Shown here piece after piece: positions 46,701-57,978 of a DNA stretch of 64,000 nucleotides. A program made the position numbers and the translations under genes. The stretch is from Tulasnella sp. 424. Taxonomy: Eukaryota; Basidiomycota; Agaricomycetes; Cantharellales; Tulasnellaceae. Each line of letters starts with the position of its first letter. The stretch's first letter is position 1. Under the pieces are notes generated by a model. The model made no database searches, was not told where the DNA came from, and worked only from the letters and a program-made list of their open reading frames with translations. The stretch is from contig WSUB01000025.1 of NCBI GenBank assembly GCA_019633425.1, positions 1 through 64,000 on the forward strand. The letters are read 5' to 3'.

Positions 46701-49700
46701 CACGACTTGGTGCTCTATCTCTACCAAAATGGTCTTACCAACTTCATCGAGGTGTATGTCCAGCGGGTCAACTCCGCTAGGTGCCCTCAAGTCATTGGTG
46801 GTCTTTTGGATGTCGACTGTGATGAGTTGACCATCAAGAACCTTCTGGCTTCGGTTACTGGCAACTTCCCGATCGACGAACTCGTCGACGAAGTCGAGAA
46901 GCGCAACCGTCTGAAGTTGATCCTTCCCTGGCTCGAGTCGCGCATTCAAGCAGGCGGAACCGATCCCGCTTTGTACAATGCCTTGGCTAAAATCTACATC
47001 GACAGCAACAACAATCCCGAGGCCTTCTTGAAGGAGAACAACGTGAGTGCGCACTTTGATGTGCGCTGTGCTCTGTATTCTGACGACTCTATAGATCTAC
47101 GAACCCCTTGTAGTCGGCAAGTATTGCGAGAAGCGCGACCCTTACCTCGCCTATATCGCATACGCAAAGGGCTTCTGCGACGACGAACTTATCCGCATCA
47201 CCAACGAGAACTCCATGTTCAAGCAGCAGGCTCGATATCTCGTCAAGCGCCGTCGCGTCGAGCTATGGCAGCAAGTCTTGGTAGCCGACAATCTCCATCG
47301 TCGAGCTCTTATCGACCAGGTCAGCCGCCACGCAAAGCAGAGACCTTTAGCGACTGCTCACACATCTCTTCGATTGCATAGGTTACTGCCACTGCGATCC
47401 CCGAGTGCACCGACCCCGATGATGTCTCTGCCACCGTCAAAGCCTTCATGCAAGCCGACTTGCCCCTTGAACTTATTGAAATGCTTGAGAAGATCATCTT
47501 GGAACCAACTTCATTCAGCGACAACCGTAATCTGCAGAATCTCCTTCTCCTCACGGCGATCCGAGCGGACAAGGGCAAGGTCGTGAACTATATCAACAAG
47601 CTCAATGGTTATGACGCCCAAGAGATTGCACGAATCGCTGTTGAACACGGCTTGAACGAGGAAGCCCTCACCATCTACAAGAAGTATAACGAACATGCTC
47701 TCGCCATCAATGTGTTGGTCGACAATATTGCCAGTATCGATCGCGGTTTGGAGTATGCTGTCAAGATCAACCAGCCAGCGGTGTGGAGTCGTCTCGCCAA
47801 GGCGCAGTTGGATGGGTTGCGTATCAAAGATGCCATTGGTAAGACGATAACCGTTTGAGACTGGGAATGAAGCTCACGGAGGTGATTCTAGATTCCTACA
47901 TCAAGGCTGAAGATCCTAGCAACTTCCTTGAGGTCATCGAACTCTCCAACAGGGCTGGCAAGCACGACGACTTGGTTCGCTATCTGCAAATGGCTCGCAA
48001 GAGTCTTCGCGAGCCCAGGATCGATACGGAGCTTGCCTACGCTTACGCCAAGACCGATCGCTTGCATGATATGGAAGACTTCCTGGGCATGACCAACGTT
48101 GCTGATATCCTCGAGGTTGGCGAGAAGTGCTTTAACGACGAGCTGTACCAAGCCGCCAAGCTTCTCTTCCAAAGCATTTCCAACTGGGCTCGATTGGCTA
48201 CTACTCTCATTTACCTGGGCGAGAACCAAGCTGCAGTGGAGAGCGCTCGAAAGGCTGGCAACACACAGTTCGTACCTCTCCGCCCCTCTGCCCGAACTCT
48301 CCGCTAACGGCTTGATGCAGGGTTTGGAAGCAAGTTCACCAAGCATGTATCGAGAAGTCCGAGTTCAGGCTCGCCCAAATTTGCGGTCTCAACATCATCG
48401 TCCATGCGGAAGAGCTCCCTGCGTTGATTGGGGAATACGAAAAGCATGGCTTCTTCGACGAGATTCTCTCGTTACTCGAAGCTGGCCTCAGCCTGGAGCG
48501 TGCTCACGTGCGTCGAGTTCGGAGGCGTCCTGAACTGGCTTTACTGACTCCTGGGGTTAGATGGGCATCTTTACCGAGCTGTCGGTCCTCTACAGCAAGT
48601 ACAGACCTGAGAAGCGTACGTCTTTGTATCTCTATTCAAGACGTTGGCTCATTCTCGCCTTGGCATTCTAGTTATGGAGCACTTGAAGCTGTTCGTTTCC
48701 CGTGTCAACATTCCAAAGGTATGAGACCCATTGTTGTTCGAGCGTTCGAATTCGACTAAACACTGTTGCAAATCCAGGTTATCAGGGCAGCAGAAAAAGC
48801 GCACTTGTGGTCGGAACTCGTCTTCCTCTATGTCAAGTACGACGAATTCGTAAGTCTAAACGTGCTTGTAGTTACTGCCTTCCACGCTGACAGTTCTTCA
48901 GGATAATGCTGCTCTCGCCATGATGGAACGAGCTGCCGATGCCTGGGACCACAACCAGTTCAAGGAAGTCATCGTCAAGGCTGCCAACGTCGAGATGTTC
49001 GTTCTGCCCAACCTGTCTACACCAAAGGAACAAATATACTAACAATTCCTACAGTTACTACAAAGCCCTCAGCTTCTACCTCCAAGAACAACCAGTGCTG
49101 CTCACCGACCTCCTCACCGTCCTCACACCCCGAATCGACCACACACGCGTTGTCAAGATGTTCCTTCGCGACGATAACGTTCCCCTAATCCGATCGTATT
49201 TGGTGGCCGTCCAGCATCTCAACATCGAGGCCGTCAACGATGCGTATAACGACCTTCTCATCGAGGAAGAGGACTTCAAGACCCTCCGTCATTCGATCGA
49301 CAGCTTCGATAACTTCAACAACGTCAACTTGGCCTCCCGTCTCGAGAAGCATGAACTGTTGGAGTTCCGCCGTCTAGCTGCACATCTTTACAAGGTGAGA
49401 GAAGCATTCCCGCTGCTCGACTGAAAGCTGACATATTGGTGCTGGATAGAAAAATGCGAAGTGGGAGGAGTCTATCACGCTGTCCAAGCAAGACAAGCTC
49501 TTCAAAGATGCGATCATTACCGCAGCGGCGTCTGGCTCGAACGAAGTTGTCGAGGACCTTCTCACATACTTTGTCGATATTGGAAACAAGGAATGCTTCG
49601 CTGCCATGCTTTACGCCTGCTTCGATCTCCTGCGCTCTGATGTGATCATGGAGTTGAGCTGGCAGCATGGTCTCAACGACTTCTACATGCCCTACAGGAT

Positions 49701-50112
49701 TCAAAGCCAGCGGTCGCTCGTTGACAAGGTATGTCGTCAATCGTGCTGCTTCGATTGCCTTGTCTGATCATATCTCTGTGTCACCAGCTTTCTAAGCTCG
49801 AGAAGGAAGTGAAGGAGCATGCCAAGAAGGTCACTGTCAAGGAGGAAGCCGAGGCTGAGGTTCCAATCATTAACCCCGGCATTGGTGGCAAGCTGCTCTT
49901 GACTCAGGGACCGTAAGTCCTATCCGCGCTAGCTTCAATCAGCCGTTTCTTACCTTTTCGTTTCTCGCAAGGTCTGGTATTGCCCCGCCAATTTACATGA
50001 ACGGCACAGGGATGATGCCTCCTGTAGGTCCCATCGAAACTTTCTGTTGACTGACTGTTCTAACGATGGCGTCTCGTTCCTGCAGCAAATGACAGGGTTT
50101 GGTGGATTCTAA
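43788..50112 (+). CDS. CHC1: Clathrin heavy chain
   Basis: Forms the three-legged triskelion coat of endocytic and trans-Golgi vesicles. Start [20 protein letters not shown] at 43788; about 20 exons; stop TAA 50110-50112. The N-terminal seven-bladed propeller is seen in [78 protein letters not shown] and [20 protein letters not shown]. The linker has [20 protein letters not shown], followed by the seven clathrin heavy-chain repeats, for instance [40 protein letters not shown] and [20 protein letters not shown]. The C-terminal hub and trimerisation region includes [20 protein letters not shown] and DFYMPYRIQ; the end is MTGFGGF after a Gly/Met/Pro tail. The animal uncoating motif QLMLT is not seen, as is common in fungi. 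Complete and intact. Confidence 0.97.
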
Positions 50113-50838
50113 GCTTGTTGTGTTATCCGTTGCATCTCATTTATTCATGTATCCTTGGCTGTCATACTATCATAATATCGCACGACCTCAGTATATCGCC
50201 CTATCCCATGTCGATTATGACTATAGACCATCGTGACATTTTCGATTGCGTTGCTGGGGATCGAACACAAAGTTTCTGAAAATGGAAGGTGTGGGAGTCA
50301 GGAACATATTGCCGATTCCTTTCCAGCCCGACCGATTGCCTTGAATTCCCTCGAACCGGAATCCCCTGCCACAAAGTCGTCAGCGCCCCCCGCGAACGAC
50401 TCTCGCCAGCCCTCGATTCAGGTTCGGGTGAGAACGAGTCTGCCTTCGCTCCGTTGTTTACTTCGTCTCTCGTTCTCGACCACGACCACAGCATACTTGC
50501 TCTCCCACTCCTTCCTCTCGCACGTCCAACCTCCTCCAGAGAACCGAGTTCCCTCAGAGGCTCTACGCTCTTTACTCTCAGACGCACTATTCACTCTCCT
50601 TTCCTTTATCTTTCGCCTCTGGGTAATTGCATAACTATCCACATCCGCTGCTGCCTAGACCTCCCGCCCCCCCCCCCGAACTGAACGCTCCAGCCCTCGT
50701 CGGCCGGTGTCCTTCGGTTACGAAGCTCTCTAGCACCTCTTCCAGCATCTTCTCTGTGTGTATACACTGGATCACGAGTCGATACAGTCAGCTGATCTTT
50801 CTGCAATGTTATTGTAGGTCGGCAATTAGACTACTCTC
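50113..50838. other. Intergenic: clathrin 3' region and promoter of the coiled-coil protein
   Basis: About 725 bp. Contains a run of 12 Cs at about 50668-50679 and CT-rich sequence from 50440 to 50760 that probably is 5' UTR or promoter of the next gene. No gene seen; a B-box-like sequence near 50255 was examined and rejected as a tRNA. Confidence 0.5.
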
Positions 50839-53098
50839 ATGATAGACAGCGCTTCAGAACAGCCGCGTCATTCGAATGACCCAGTAAGCATCCATTCCCT
50901 TCGTTTAGTATCTCCAAAGCTCTCTGCTGTCACAACTGACATCCTCTTGCTCGTCGGTGTTTCGTGTCTGCTGCTTATGCTGACGTCGCGTAACTGTCTC
51001 AGGCTGAATCCTTGGATGATGACCACAACACTTCCAGGGACAGTGACGACACGCTCATTGCTTCTCCCGGCGAAGACGGCACGGCAGAACGACCCACCCC
51101 TTCTGTTTTTCAAAATATACCAGTAAAGAAGCAAAACAATGGCAGTGAATTGATCAGTGTGAGTAATTTCAATAAGCAATGTTAGCTGGGAGGCTCACTT
51201 TGGTTGCTTTTAGGTGGGTCCTCGACCACTGATGCTTGGCACTTTCCAAATTGCCACCCTGAGCCCTGCCACTTCTTCAAATGTAAGCAGCCGCTCTCAC
51301 CCCGTTTCGTCATCTGGAATTAATTATCTCTCACACTTGTCTTGAATTTAGTCGCGTCCAGCCTCATCCTTACCCCCAGCCCCTCGTACCCCAACATCCC
51401 CTTCCGCTCGCTGGTCCTCTTATACGCCTCCCCTCACGCCTCTTTCTCCAATCTCGTCTTCTCCGATCTTGGATGAAGTTGAGTTTCTGAAAGCCCAACT
51501 GGCCGCGAGCGAGGCTATGGTTAAGGTCCTGATGAAGGAAAAGTTTGAAGCTGTGTCTGCTTCTCGCAGACTGACCGTAGACTTGAAGAATTTACAAGAC
51601 CAACAAAGCCAGTGGTCGAAGGAGAAGGAAGAGATAATGGCCAAGTTGAGGGCTGTTGATGAGGACGAGGTTACCCTACCACTTTCGCCCCCATCTGAAG
51701 GGGCTTGGTTTGGCGGATCAAGCAAAACGCGGCAGCTTCCCAAAAAGCAACCGATCCTTCCCCCGCTAGCGTCTATAAGCGGACATGACCGCGACATGCA
51801 GACTCCACCTCCGGAAGCACCTCAGCTACCTGAGGTTAGAGTCAGTCCGCCCGGGTCAGCGTCTTCGGATGACCATTCAGAGTCAGCGCTCAACGAGATC
51901 TATGACACGAGCTCCGAAAATAGCCCAAGAACGAGTGCAGGCGAAGAGACCCTCTCCCGTATTGGAACCATCTTCCTCGATTCGGCGCCCTTCGATGACG
52001 GGTGCGATCCAAGCAACAATCCCAGTAACAATCCGTCTCCAACTACCACACCGACGGCCTCCTACTTCCCCTCTATCGAGTATCTTTCTCCCAGCTCGTG
52101 TCTATCTCCACCACCGAACGCCAGGCGCTGGTCTCACCAGCGTGGAGCCGCTATCGACGGCTCTCAATTCATCCCTCCAACCGTCCAATACGTAACACCC
52201 CCTTCGCAGATATCTCTATCGAATTCCTCTCCTCGAACCTCCTTTAATGCGCTCGGGGTCTCCTCCATTCCAGGCAGCCCACTCCATCTACTCGTGCCTC
52301 TGTCCACCCGCTCAGTCACGCCCCCACCTCAAATTCGACCTCCTCGCCCAGATTTGATGGCCTTGGCGTATCAGCTTATTGGAATGGATCCTTGCTCTGG
52401 ATATCCTGGGCGTCAAGTTCTTCACGCTCACGCCAGATCTCTCCTGACGGAGGGAAATGGGACTGCAAGCACTGGGTCCGTGGCTTTCCTGGCAAATGGT
52501 GTTCGAAATACACTGACAGACTTTCTCATCTAGCCCTTCCATAAACCTCGCAACGGCGCTCGACCTCCACGCCCCAATGACTCGCGTCGCGGCCTCGACC
52601 GGGCGACCTAGGAGCGCAACATCTTCTCCGATCTGGCTGGCCAACAATGAACCTCAAATCGAGCTATACCTCAATCCCTTGCGCAGGTCCGCAAGCACGA
52701 CTGGTCCCAAGACACGCTACTCCTTCTCAAGTCTTGGTCGAGCGTCTTTGAGACGTTCCTCGACGAATAGAAGATCTGCTAGTGTCAACGAGCATGCAAC
52801 GGTTGAATCCCTGCGTAAGAGGCCGAGCCCTCTTAGGATGAGAAGTTTTATGCCCTCTTCGTAAGTCCCTTTGCATTGGGTCATCGCACTCTTTCCCAAG
52901 ACTGATGTGGGGTTGCTTGATTAGCTCTCCACTGGTCACCGCACCCGTAGATTCAGGCGAAACGCAACCTAAGAAGAAAACTAGGCTCAGTAAGCTGCTT
53001 GAGCAAGGTAGATCCTTGGTCTGTAAGTCACTGCTCTATCTTCAGCAATCCATGAACTGGAAATAACGTTCCTTTCGCCTACAGCGCGCATTGTATGA
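50839..53098 (+). CDS. Hypothetical Ser/Pro-rich protein with a central coiled coil
   Basis: I do not recognise a named family. Start MIDSASEQPRHSNDP at 50839, then exons with AESLDDDHNTSRDSDDTLIA and GPRPLMLGTFQIATLSP. The core is EVEFLKAQLAASEAMVKVLM with SRRLTVDLKNLQDQ, a clear coiled coil, followed by long Ser/Pro/Asn-rich sequence. Near 52466-52526 the simple reading frame ends, but a 61-nt intron (donor after ACTGG, branch-like CACTGAC, acceptor CATCTAG) joins in frame to PSINLATALDLHAPMTRVAA. The C-terminus then has RRSASTTGPKTRYSFSSLG, LRRSSTNRRSASVNEHA and, after two more introns, TRLSKLLEQGRSLVSRIV. The basic C-terminal helix may be a membrane- or partner-binding motif. Not assigned a function. 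Confidence 0.7.
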
Positions 53099-54201
53099 TC
53101 CGCCCTTTCCAACCCCCGACTTCTCCGACTCGTTTTTGTTGTTTTGCTTTCTCCTTTCTTTCGCTGACTTTCGCTTGGTTTGTTGCCGTTGCAAGACAGT
53201 TCATCACGCTCCTTTCCTTACAGCCGTTGTGGCCGTTGTTCTTGATACCCGATGATAACCTGTAAACGGTCTGCTACTCGCGACTATCGTGCTAGTGTTT
53301 CCTCTTGTATCTCTCTGTCTCTTGTTGTACTCTTTCCCTTTGCCGAATAAGCATTCGTCGAACGATCCCGATCAATCACCAACGGACCCTTTGAACCTGA
53401 ACACTTGGGATCTATTTCGGGTCCTGGATGATCGTTAACAATCGCCAACACAACTTCAAACGTTCCGTCAAGCCGCCAGTTTGTCATGCCACGTCGGGGG
53501 GTAGGAGCTATAAAAAGAACGCTCTTGTTCGAACGACCTCAAAGTAGAATGGTCACTCTAAAATCGAGCAACAATTGCAAGTGCGACTGCCCTTGACGCA
53601 TTACGGTGGATTGGGGCGCTCGCTCCATGCGGACCATAACGGTCTGGTTGTCTATCGGAAAGGGCACCACTTGGCAGACGGAATCGTTGGGAACTGCCAG
53701 TACTTTAGTTCAAATCGCTTCATTGGAGCTTTGCGCACTTGCCTGGAGGACTCTGGGTGCCTTGAGGACGCCTGCCTCGGGCAGTCAGAGATTCAAGTCG
53801 AGCACCAGAGATTATCCAGTTTTACCATTCTAGGATACGCCTGGATTTCGAAAGTTTTCTCTTGGGAGTCGGAAAGGCTATCCGATAACCTGAGGACTCC
53901 ACACGGGAATGCCACGAAAATTTGTCCTGGGCGCTCCGGAAGAGAATGCGAGTACCAGGTGATACAGGTCATGACACTCGTACATGAGGGCCATTTCACT
54001 GCAAATTGCAAGAGCCGAGCAGCTCTTGAAGATTTTTCTTGCGTTGGGCCCAGAGTGTCGGCCGACCCCCCGCGCGAACAAATAGATCCCCCGTAAACAG
54101 CTCATTTGCCTATAAGCATCCCGAGTCACCAGTCCCGACTCTCAAACCCCTGCAGTCTTCCGCACCATCTCGCGTATCTTCATACTATCCTCAGGAATTC
54201 A
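53099..54201. other. Intergenic upstream of argininosuccinate synthase
   Basis: About 1.1 kb. It includes an uninterrupted 173-codon ORF (53575-54096, plus) with no motif, low-complexity or hydrophobic pattern that I can interpret; I do not call it a gene. The last 150 bp form the promoter of the argininosuccinate synthase gene. Confidence 0.45.
54123..54128 (-). promoter_or_regulatory. Possible Gcn4/CPC1 (TGACTC) element
   Basis: GTGACTC on the minus strand about 75 bp upstream of the argininosuccinate synthase ATG. RTGACTC is the core bound by Gcn4/Cpc1 bZIP factors, which activate arginine genes under amino-acid starvation in fungi. One short match can arise by chance. Confidence 0.35.
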
Positions 54202-55970
54202 ATGGCCTCCGAAAATAAGGGACGCGTCCTCCTCGCTTATTCTGGTGGACTTGGTGAGTTCAGTTGATGCGCGAGCCCAAATCGTCAACGGGCTGACCGT
54301 GTCGGTCCAGACACCTCCTGCATCCTCGCGTGGCTCATCGAACAAGGCTACGAGGTTTATACCTTCATGGCTGACGTTGGTCAAGAGGAGGTGCGTGATG
54401 TCTCAATGATTCACGCCTTTCGAAAATGGCGCTGATATCAGCTATGCCCTGTATTCGCCAGGATTTCGAGGCTGCCCGAGTAAAGGCTCTGAAAGTTGGC
54501 GCAAAGAAGTTCTTCTTGGAGGTAACCAACATTCGGAACCATAGCGTGTCAGTAGCTTACACTTACTTCGATGAACTACGTAGGACCTCAAAAAGGAATT
54601 CATTACCGAGCTCATCTATCCCGCTGTACAAGCGAACTGCATTTATGAGGTAGGTTGGCCCTTTCCAAAGGGAGTCGCATCGGCTCTGACGAGAATTAAA
54701 TAGGGCATCTACCTTCTCGGAACCTCCCTCGCCCGGCCAGTCATTGCTCGAGGTATGATCGAAGTTGCTGCGCGTGAGGAGTGCCAGTTCGTCTCCCATG
54801 GCTGCACTGGCAAGGGCAACGACCAAGTCCGCTTTGAGCTTGCATTCTATGGCTTGAAACCTGATATCAAGGTCATTGCCCCTTGGAGAATTCCAGGTTC
54901 GATTTTTTGATATGAGAGGTGTCCCGGGGTCTGTCGTCTGACCTCCCGTATTTGTATCAGACTTCTACAACCGATTCGCTGGTCGTTCCGCTCTTCTCGC
55001 CTACGCCGCTGAGAAGCAGATTCCTGTTCAGCAGACCGCTGCTAAGCCGTGGTCGACTGGTACATACTATTCATTTCTGACCCTCTTGACCGCGCTGACG
55101 CTATGTTCGCCCCCTAGATGAGAATCTCTTCCACATCTCCTACGAAGCTGGTATCCTCGAAGACCCCAACACCACTCCTCCAGCTGACATGTGGAAGCTC
55201 ACCAAGTCTCCAGAAGACGCCCCGAGTGAACCGGAACGGGTCTCCATTGAGTTCAAGGCCGGTCTTCCCGTCAAGGTTGTCTTCGGCGACGCTTCCAACC
55301 CCACGTCAACCCACACCGACGGTGTCGACATCTTCCTCGCTCTCAACGCAGCTGCTCGTCGTAACGGCATCGGCCGAATCGACATCGTCGAGAACCGGTT
55401 CATTGGCGTCAAGAGTCGTGGATGCTACGAATCTCCTGGCGCCACGATCCTTCGTGTCGCCCACATGGACATTGAAGGACTGACTCTCGACCGGAACGTC
55501 CGCGCTTTGAGAGATCAGTTCGTCACCGTCCAGCTCAGCCACATCTTGTACAATGGTTACTTCTTCAGCCCCGAACGCGAGTTTGTGACCAGCTGCATTC
55601 CAGCAAGCCAACGCACGGTTAATGGCACCGTCCGGCTCAAGCTCTACAAGGGTAACGTCATTGTTGAGGGTCGTTTCTCTGACGAGGTGAGTTGCTACAC
55701 CATGTCAAGTTGGGGACCCGCCAACACTTTTCATAGGGCTTGTATGACGAACGGGAGTCCTCCATGGACGAACTTGGTGGCTTCGAACCCAAAGACACCA
55801 CTGGGTTCATTCAAATCGAGTCCATTCGTATCAAGAAGTACGTACCTTCTACCTACTCAGCGACCTAGGTGGTAACTGACTTTTCTCTTACCTCCAGGTG
55901 GGGTCAGGCCAACGTGCGCAAGGGCCAGGGAGGTGTCACCGGCGCTGATGTCTACGGCACTCGTGTATGA
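54202..55970 (+). CDS. ARG1: Argininosuccinate synthase
   Basis: Condenses citrulline and aspartate with ATP in arginine biosynthesis; cytosolic. Nine exons: 54202-54253, 54311-54390, 54462-54521, 54584-54649, 54704-54896, 54961-55059, 55118-55686, 55737-55837 and 55898-55970; total 1293 nt (430 aa), slightly longer than most. The N-terminus [20 protein letters not shown] contains the SGGLDTS pyrophosphate loop. Next come [52 protein letters not shown] and [19 protein letters not shown], the second signature. Further on [40 protein letters not shown], and the C-terminal [19 protein letters not shown]. All catalytic regions are intact. Confidence 0.97.
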
Positions 55971-56243
55971 TCCAAAGCGTTTGGAAGTTGTAAAATTTGT
56001 GATAATGATAGACGCGTGTTCTTATTACTGTCGGATTGCATTTTGCCTTTCCCGTTCGTTCAAACGTGTCTGCTGGATGGCCCACCGAGCGATCAAATAC
56101 CTCATCTACGCGCTAACGACACGCCTGAAAATAAGCCGAGCATAAATACTACGTGGACATCTGAGAAACAGGATGCACAGGAGAGCCTCTGAAAGAACGC
56201 CTTGATGACCTTGGCCGTACCAGGCTTTCGGAATAGGGCTTCC

Positions 56244-57395
56244 TTACTGTGCGCCTCTCCACCGAAGGTGGCTTTCGTAGAACGCAAGGAGCTAAGAGTA
56301 ATCAATGAGAAAATGTATAGCGCAAGTCAACCGCATAGTTCCTACCTGCTGTGGTGCTTTGTCTGCAAGGATCTTCGAGTCGCTGATAGCCCTTATACCA
56401 TCCGTCCTACAATCAAAGAGGTTGAGCAATGACCGAAGATACCAACGGAGAAATATCAACTTACGAAGTATAGTACACGAGGAGGACGCCATCTTCCTGC
56501 CTCTCTACGGTTTCAATAGATTTGATGAGTTTCTCCCAACTCTTCTTGCCCATATGTTTAGCCATCGCGTCCAAAACATGCTCTTCAAGACCTGAGCCCT
56601 CAGCAGCATCGTCGAAGAAACCATTCTGCGGCGGTGGGGATTCTTGCTTCTTTTTCGAGGCTGCGGTGGAAGTGCGACTCTTTTTCTTTGGGCGTTCTTC
56701 CTCCTCCGAAACTACTTCCGGAGTGGCATCCACCTCCTCAGAGGCACGCTTTTTGCTAGTGGAAGTTGCAGCTGATTTGCGCTTGCTTGATGCTTTGGAA
56801 TCTTCCTCCTCGTCCGAGCTGGCTTTCCGCGACTTCACTTTGGATGAGGCGCCCTCACTCTTGCGCCCTTGCCCTTTGCTCTTTTTATCCGCGTAGGGGT
56901 TGCCCTTGATGCTAGGGTTTTCGAGCCACCATTTCTCAATCATTTCTTTGGCAAAGCTGTAAGAGAGCGAAGGTGGTCCAGGTAGTGGTGTCAGCGTTTT
57001 GGTCTTGTACAGCGCATAGTTCGCGTCAATGACACATACAAATCAGGCTCATCCACCCAGCTATTATCATCCTGGCCATATCCCTTCCAGCTCACAAAGA
57101 ACGCCCAGCGACCCTGTCGGCACCCGGAACCAGCGAGATTAGTATGACAGTCCATGATATAGCATTCAACACGAAAAAAAACGCGTCAACCCACCGGAGC
57201 GAACTTGCCCTTTTTGCAGTCCAAAATCTCCTCAATTTCGTACTCCTCATCTTCATCGCCTCCTTCTTCCTCGTCTACCACCTCGGGCGATAGCTCCTTT
57301 TTGCGGTTCTTTCCTTTTGTTGCTTTGGGAGGCGTAGAACGATTGCCCTTGCGTCTGGATGCGGGGGGCGTGATCATCTCAGCGTCTGAGCTCAT
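56244..57395 (-). CDS. HP1: Heterochromatin protein 1 homolog (chromodomain and chromoshadow domain)
   Basis: Binds methylated H3K9 and builds silent chromatin. Exons 57395-57195, 57113-57040, 56956-56465, 56406-56346 and 56291-56244 sum to 876 nt (291 aa). The chromodomain is EEYEIEEILDCKKGKFAPGR followed by WAFFVSWKGYGQDDNSWVDE, including aromatic-cage residues (Tyr of EYEIE, the two Trp). A long, basic and Ser-rich hinge follows (KRKSAATSTSKKRA). The chromoshadow domain begins KKSWEKLIKSIETVERQEDG and is completed only by the last two small exons (LVYYTSTDGIRAISD, then LLAFYESHLRWRG). Reading only the long frame would wrongly truncate the shadow domain. Orthologs in Neurospora and fission yeast direct silencing of repeats; none of the neighbours suggests a local role. 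Confidence 0.9.
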
Positions 57396-57978
57396 TAGAT
57401 AGATAGTGGAGAGGAGCGCGCCGTTAAAAGAGGCGGGGAAGAGCGAGGAGGTGCGGTGCGAGGCGGGACTTGGTTAGTGGACGCGATTGGAATTCTGGCT
57501 AAGGCAGAGAGCGGACTTAGGCACGGAGCTCCGAAATGTCAACAAAACGCCTTCCGAAAACGCTCACTCCGCCTCCAAAGACCGCACACAGGCACGTCCA
57601 GGGCTTGGGTTTACTACAAGAGTTGGACGAGGAACCTTTCGCTTTGGAACCCACTCTGTCTCAACGAAACACGGGTCGAGGGAGAGTTATGCTCACCGGC
57701 CCAAGCCTGAATTCACGTTTGCGTCGACCGGGGACACTATCAACCCAAAATCACGAATGGAAGTGAAGATGAATATGATGGCTGCAATTAGAGGAGTGAT
57801 TGGTAGGCTCTAGCTTCATTGTCGCCAGAGCTCCGTGCACCTGATTAGTGTTTACTCTCGAAAGAGACTTCACCCCTTGCTTGATCCGTCCCACCTACAA
57901 GGTAAAGAGAGGCTCGCGTCTTGCATTTAAAGAGGGCGACTAGGACGAATACTTGTGCCCACCAAACCCCTTCTATTC
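57396..57978. other. Divergent promoter region, HP1 and O-fucosyltransferase-like genes
   Basis: About 580 bp. Overlapping ORFs of 75-108 codons occur here without motifs. Probably both promoters. Confidence 0.5.

Noticed and set aside
50225..50300. tRNA-like B-box (GTTCGATCCCC on the minus strand near 50255)
   Set aside because: No matching A-box, the T-stem does not pair, and no acceptor stem or anticodon arm can be folded.
53575..54096. 173-codon open frame upstream of argininosuccinate synthase
   Set aside because: No motif, no signal or membrane pattern, no splice partner, and composition unlike real genes nearby. Could be chance; a transcript or ortholog would change this.
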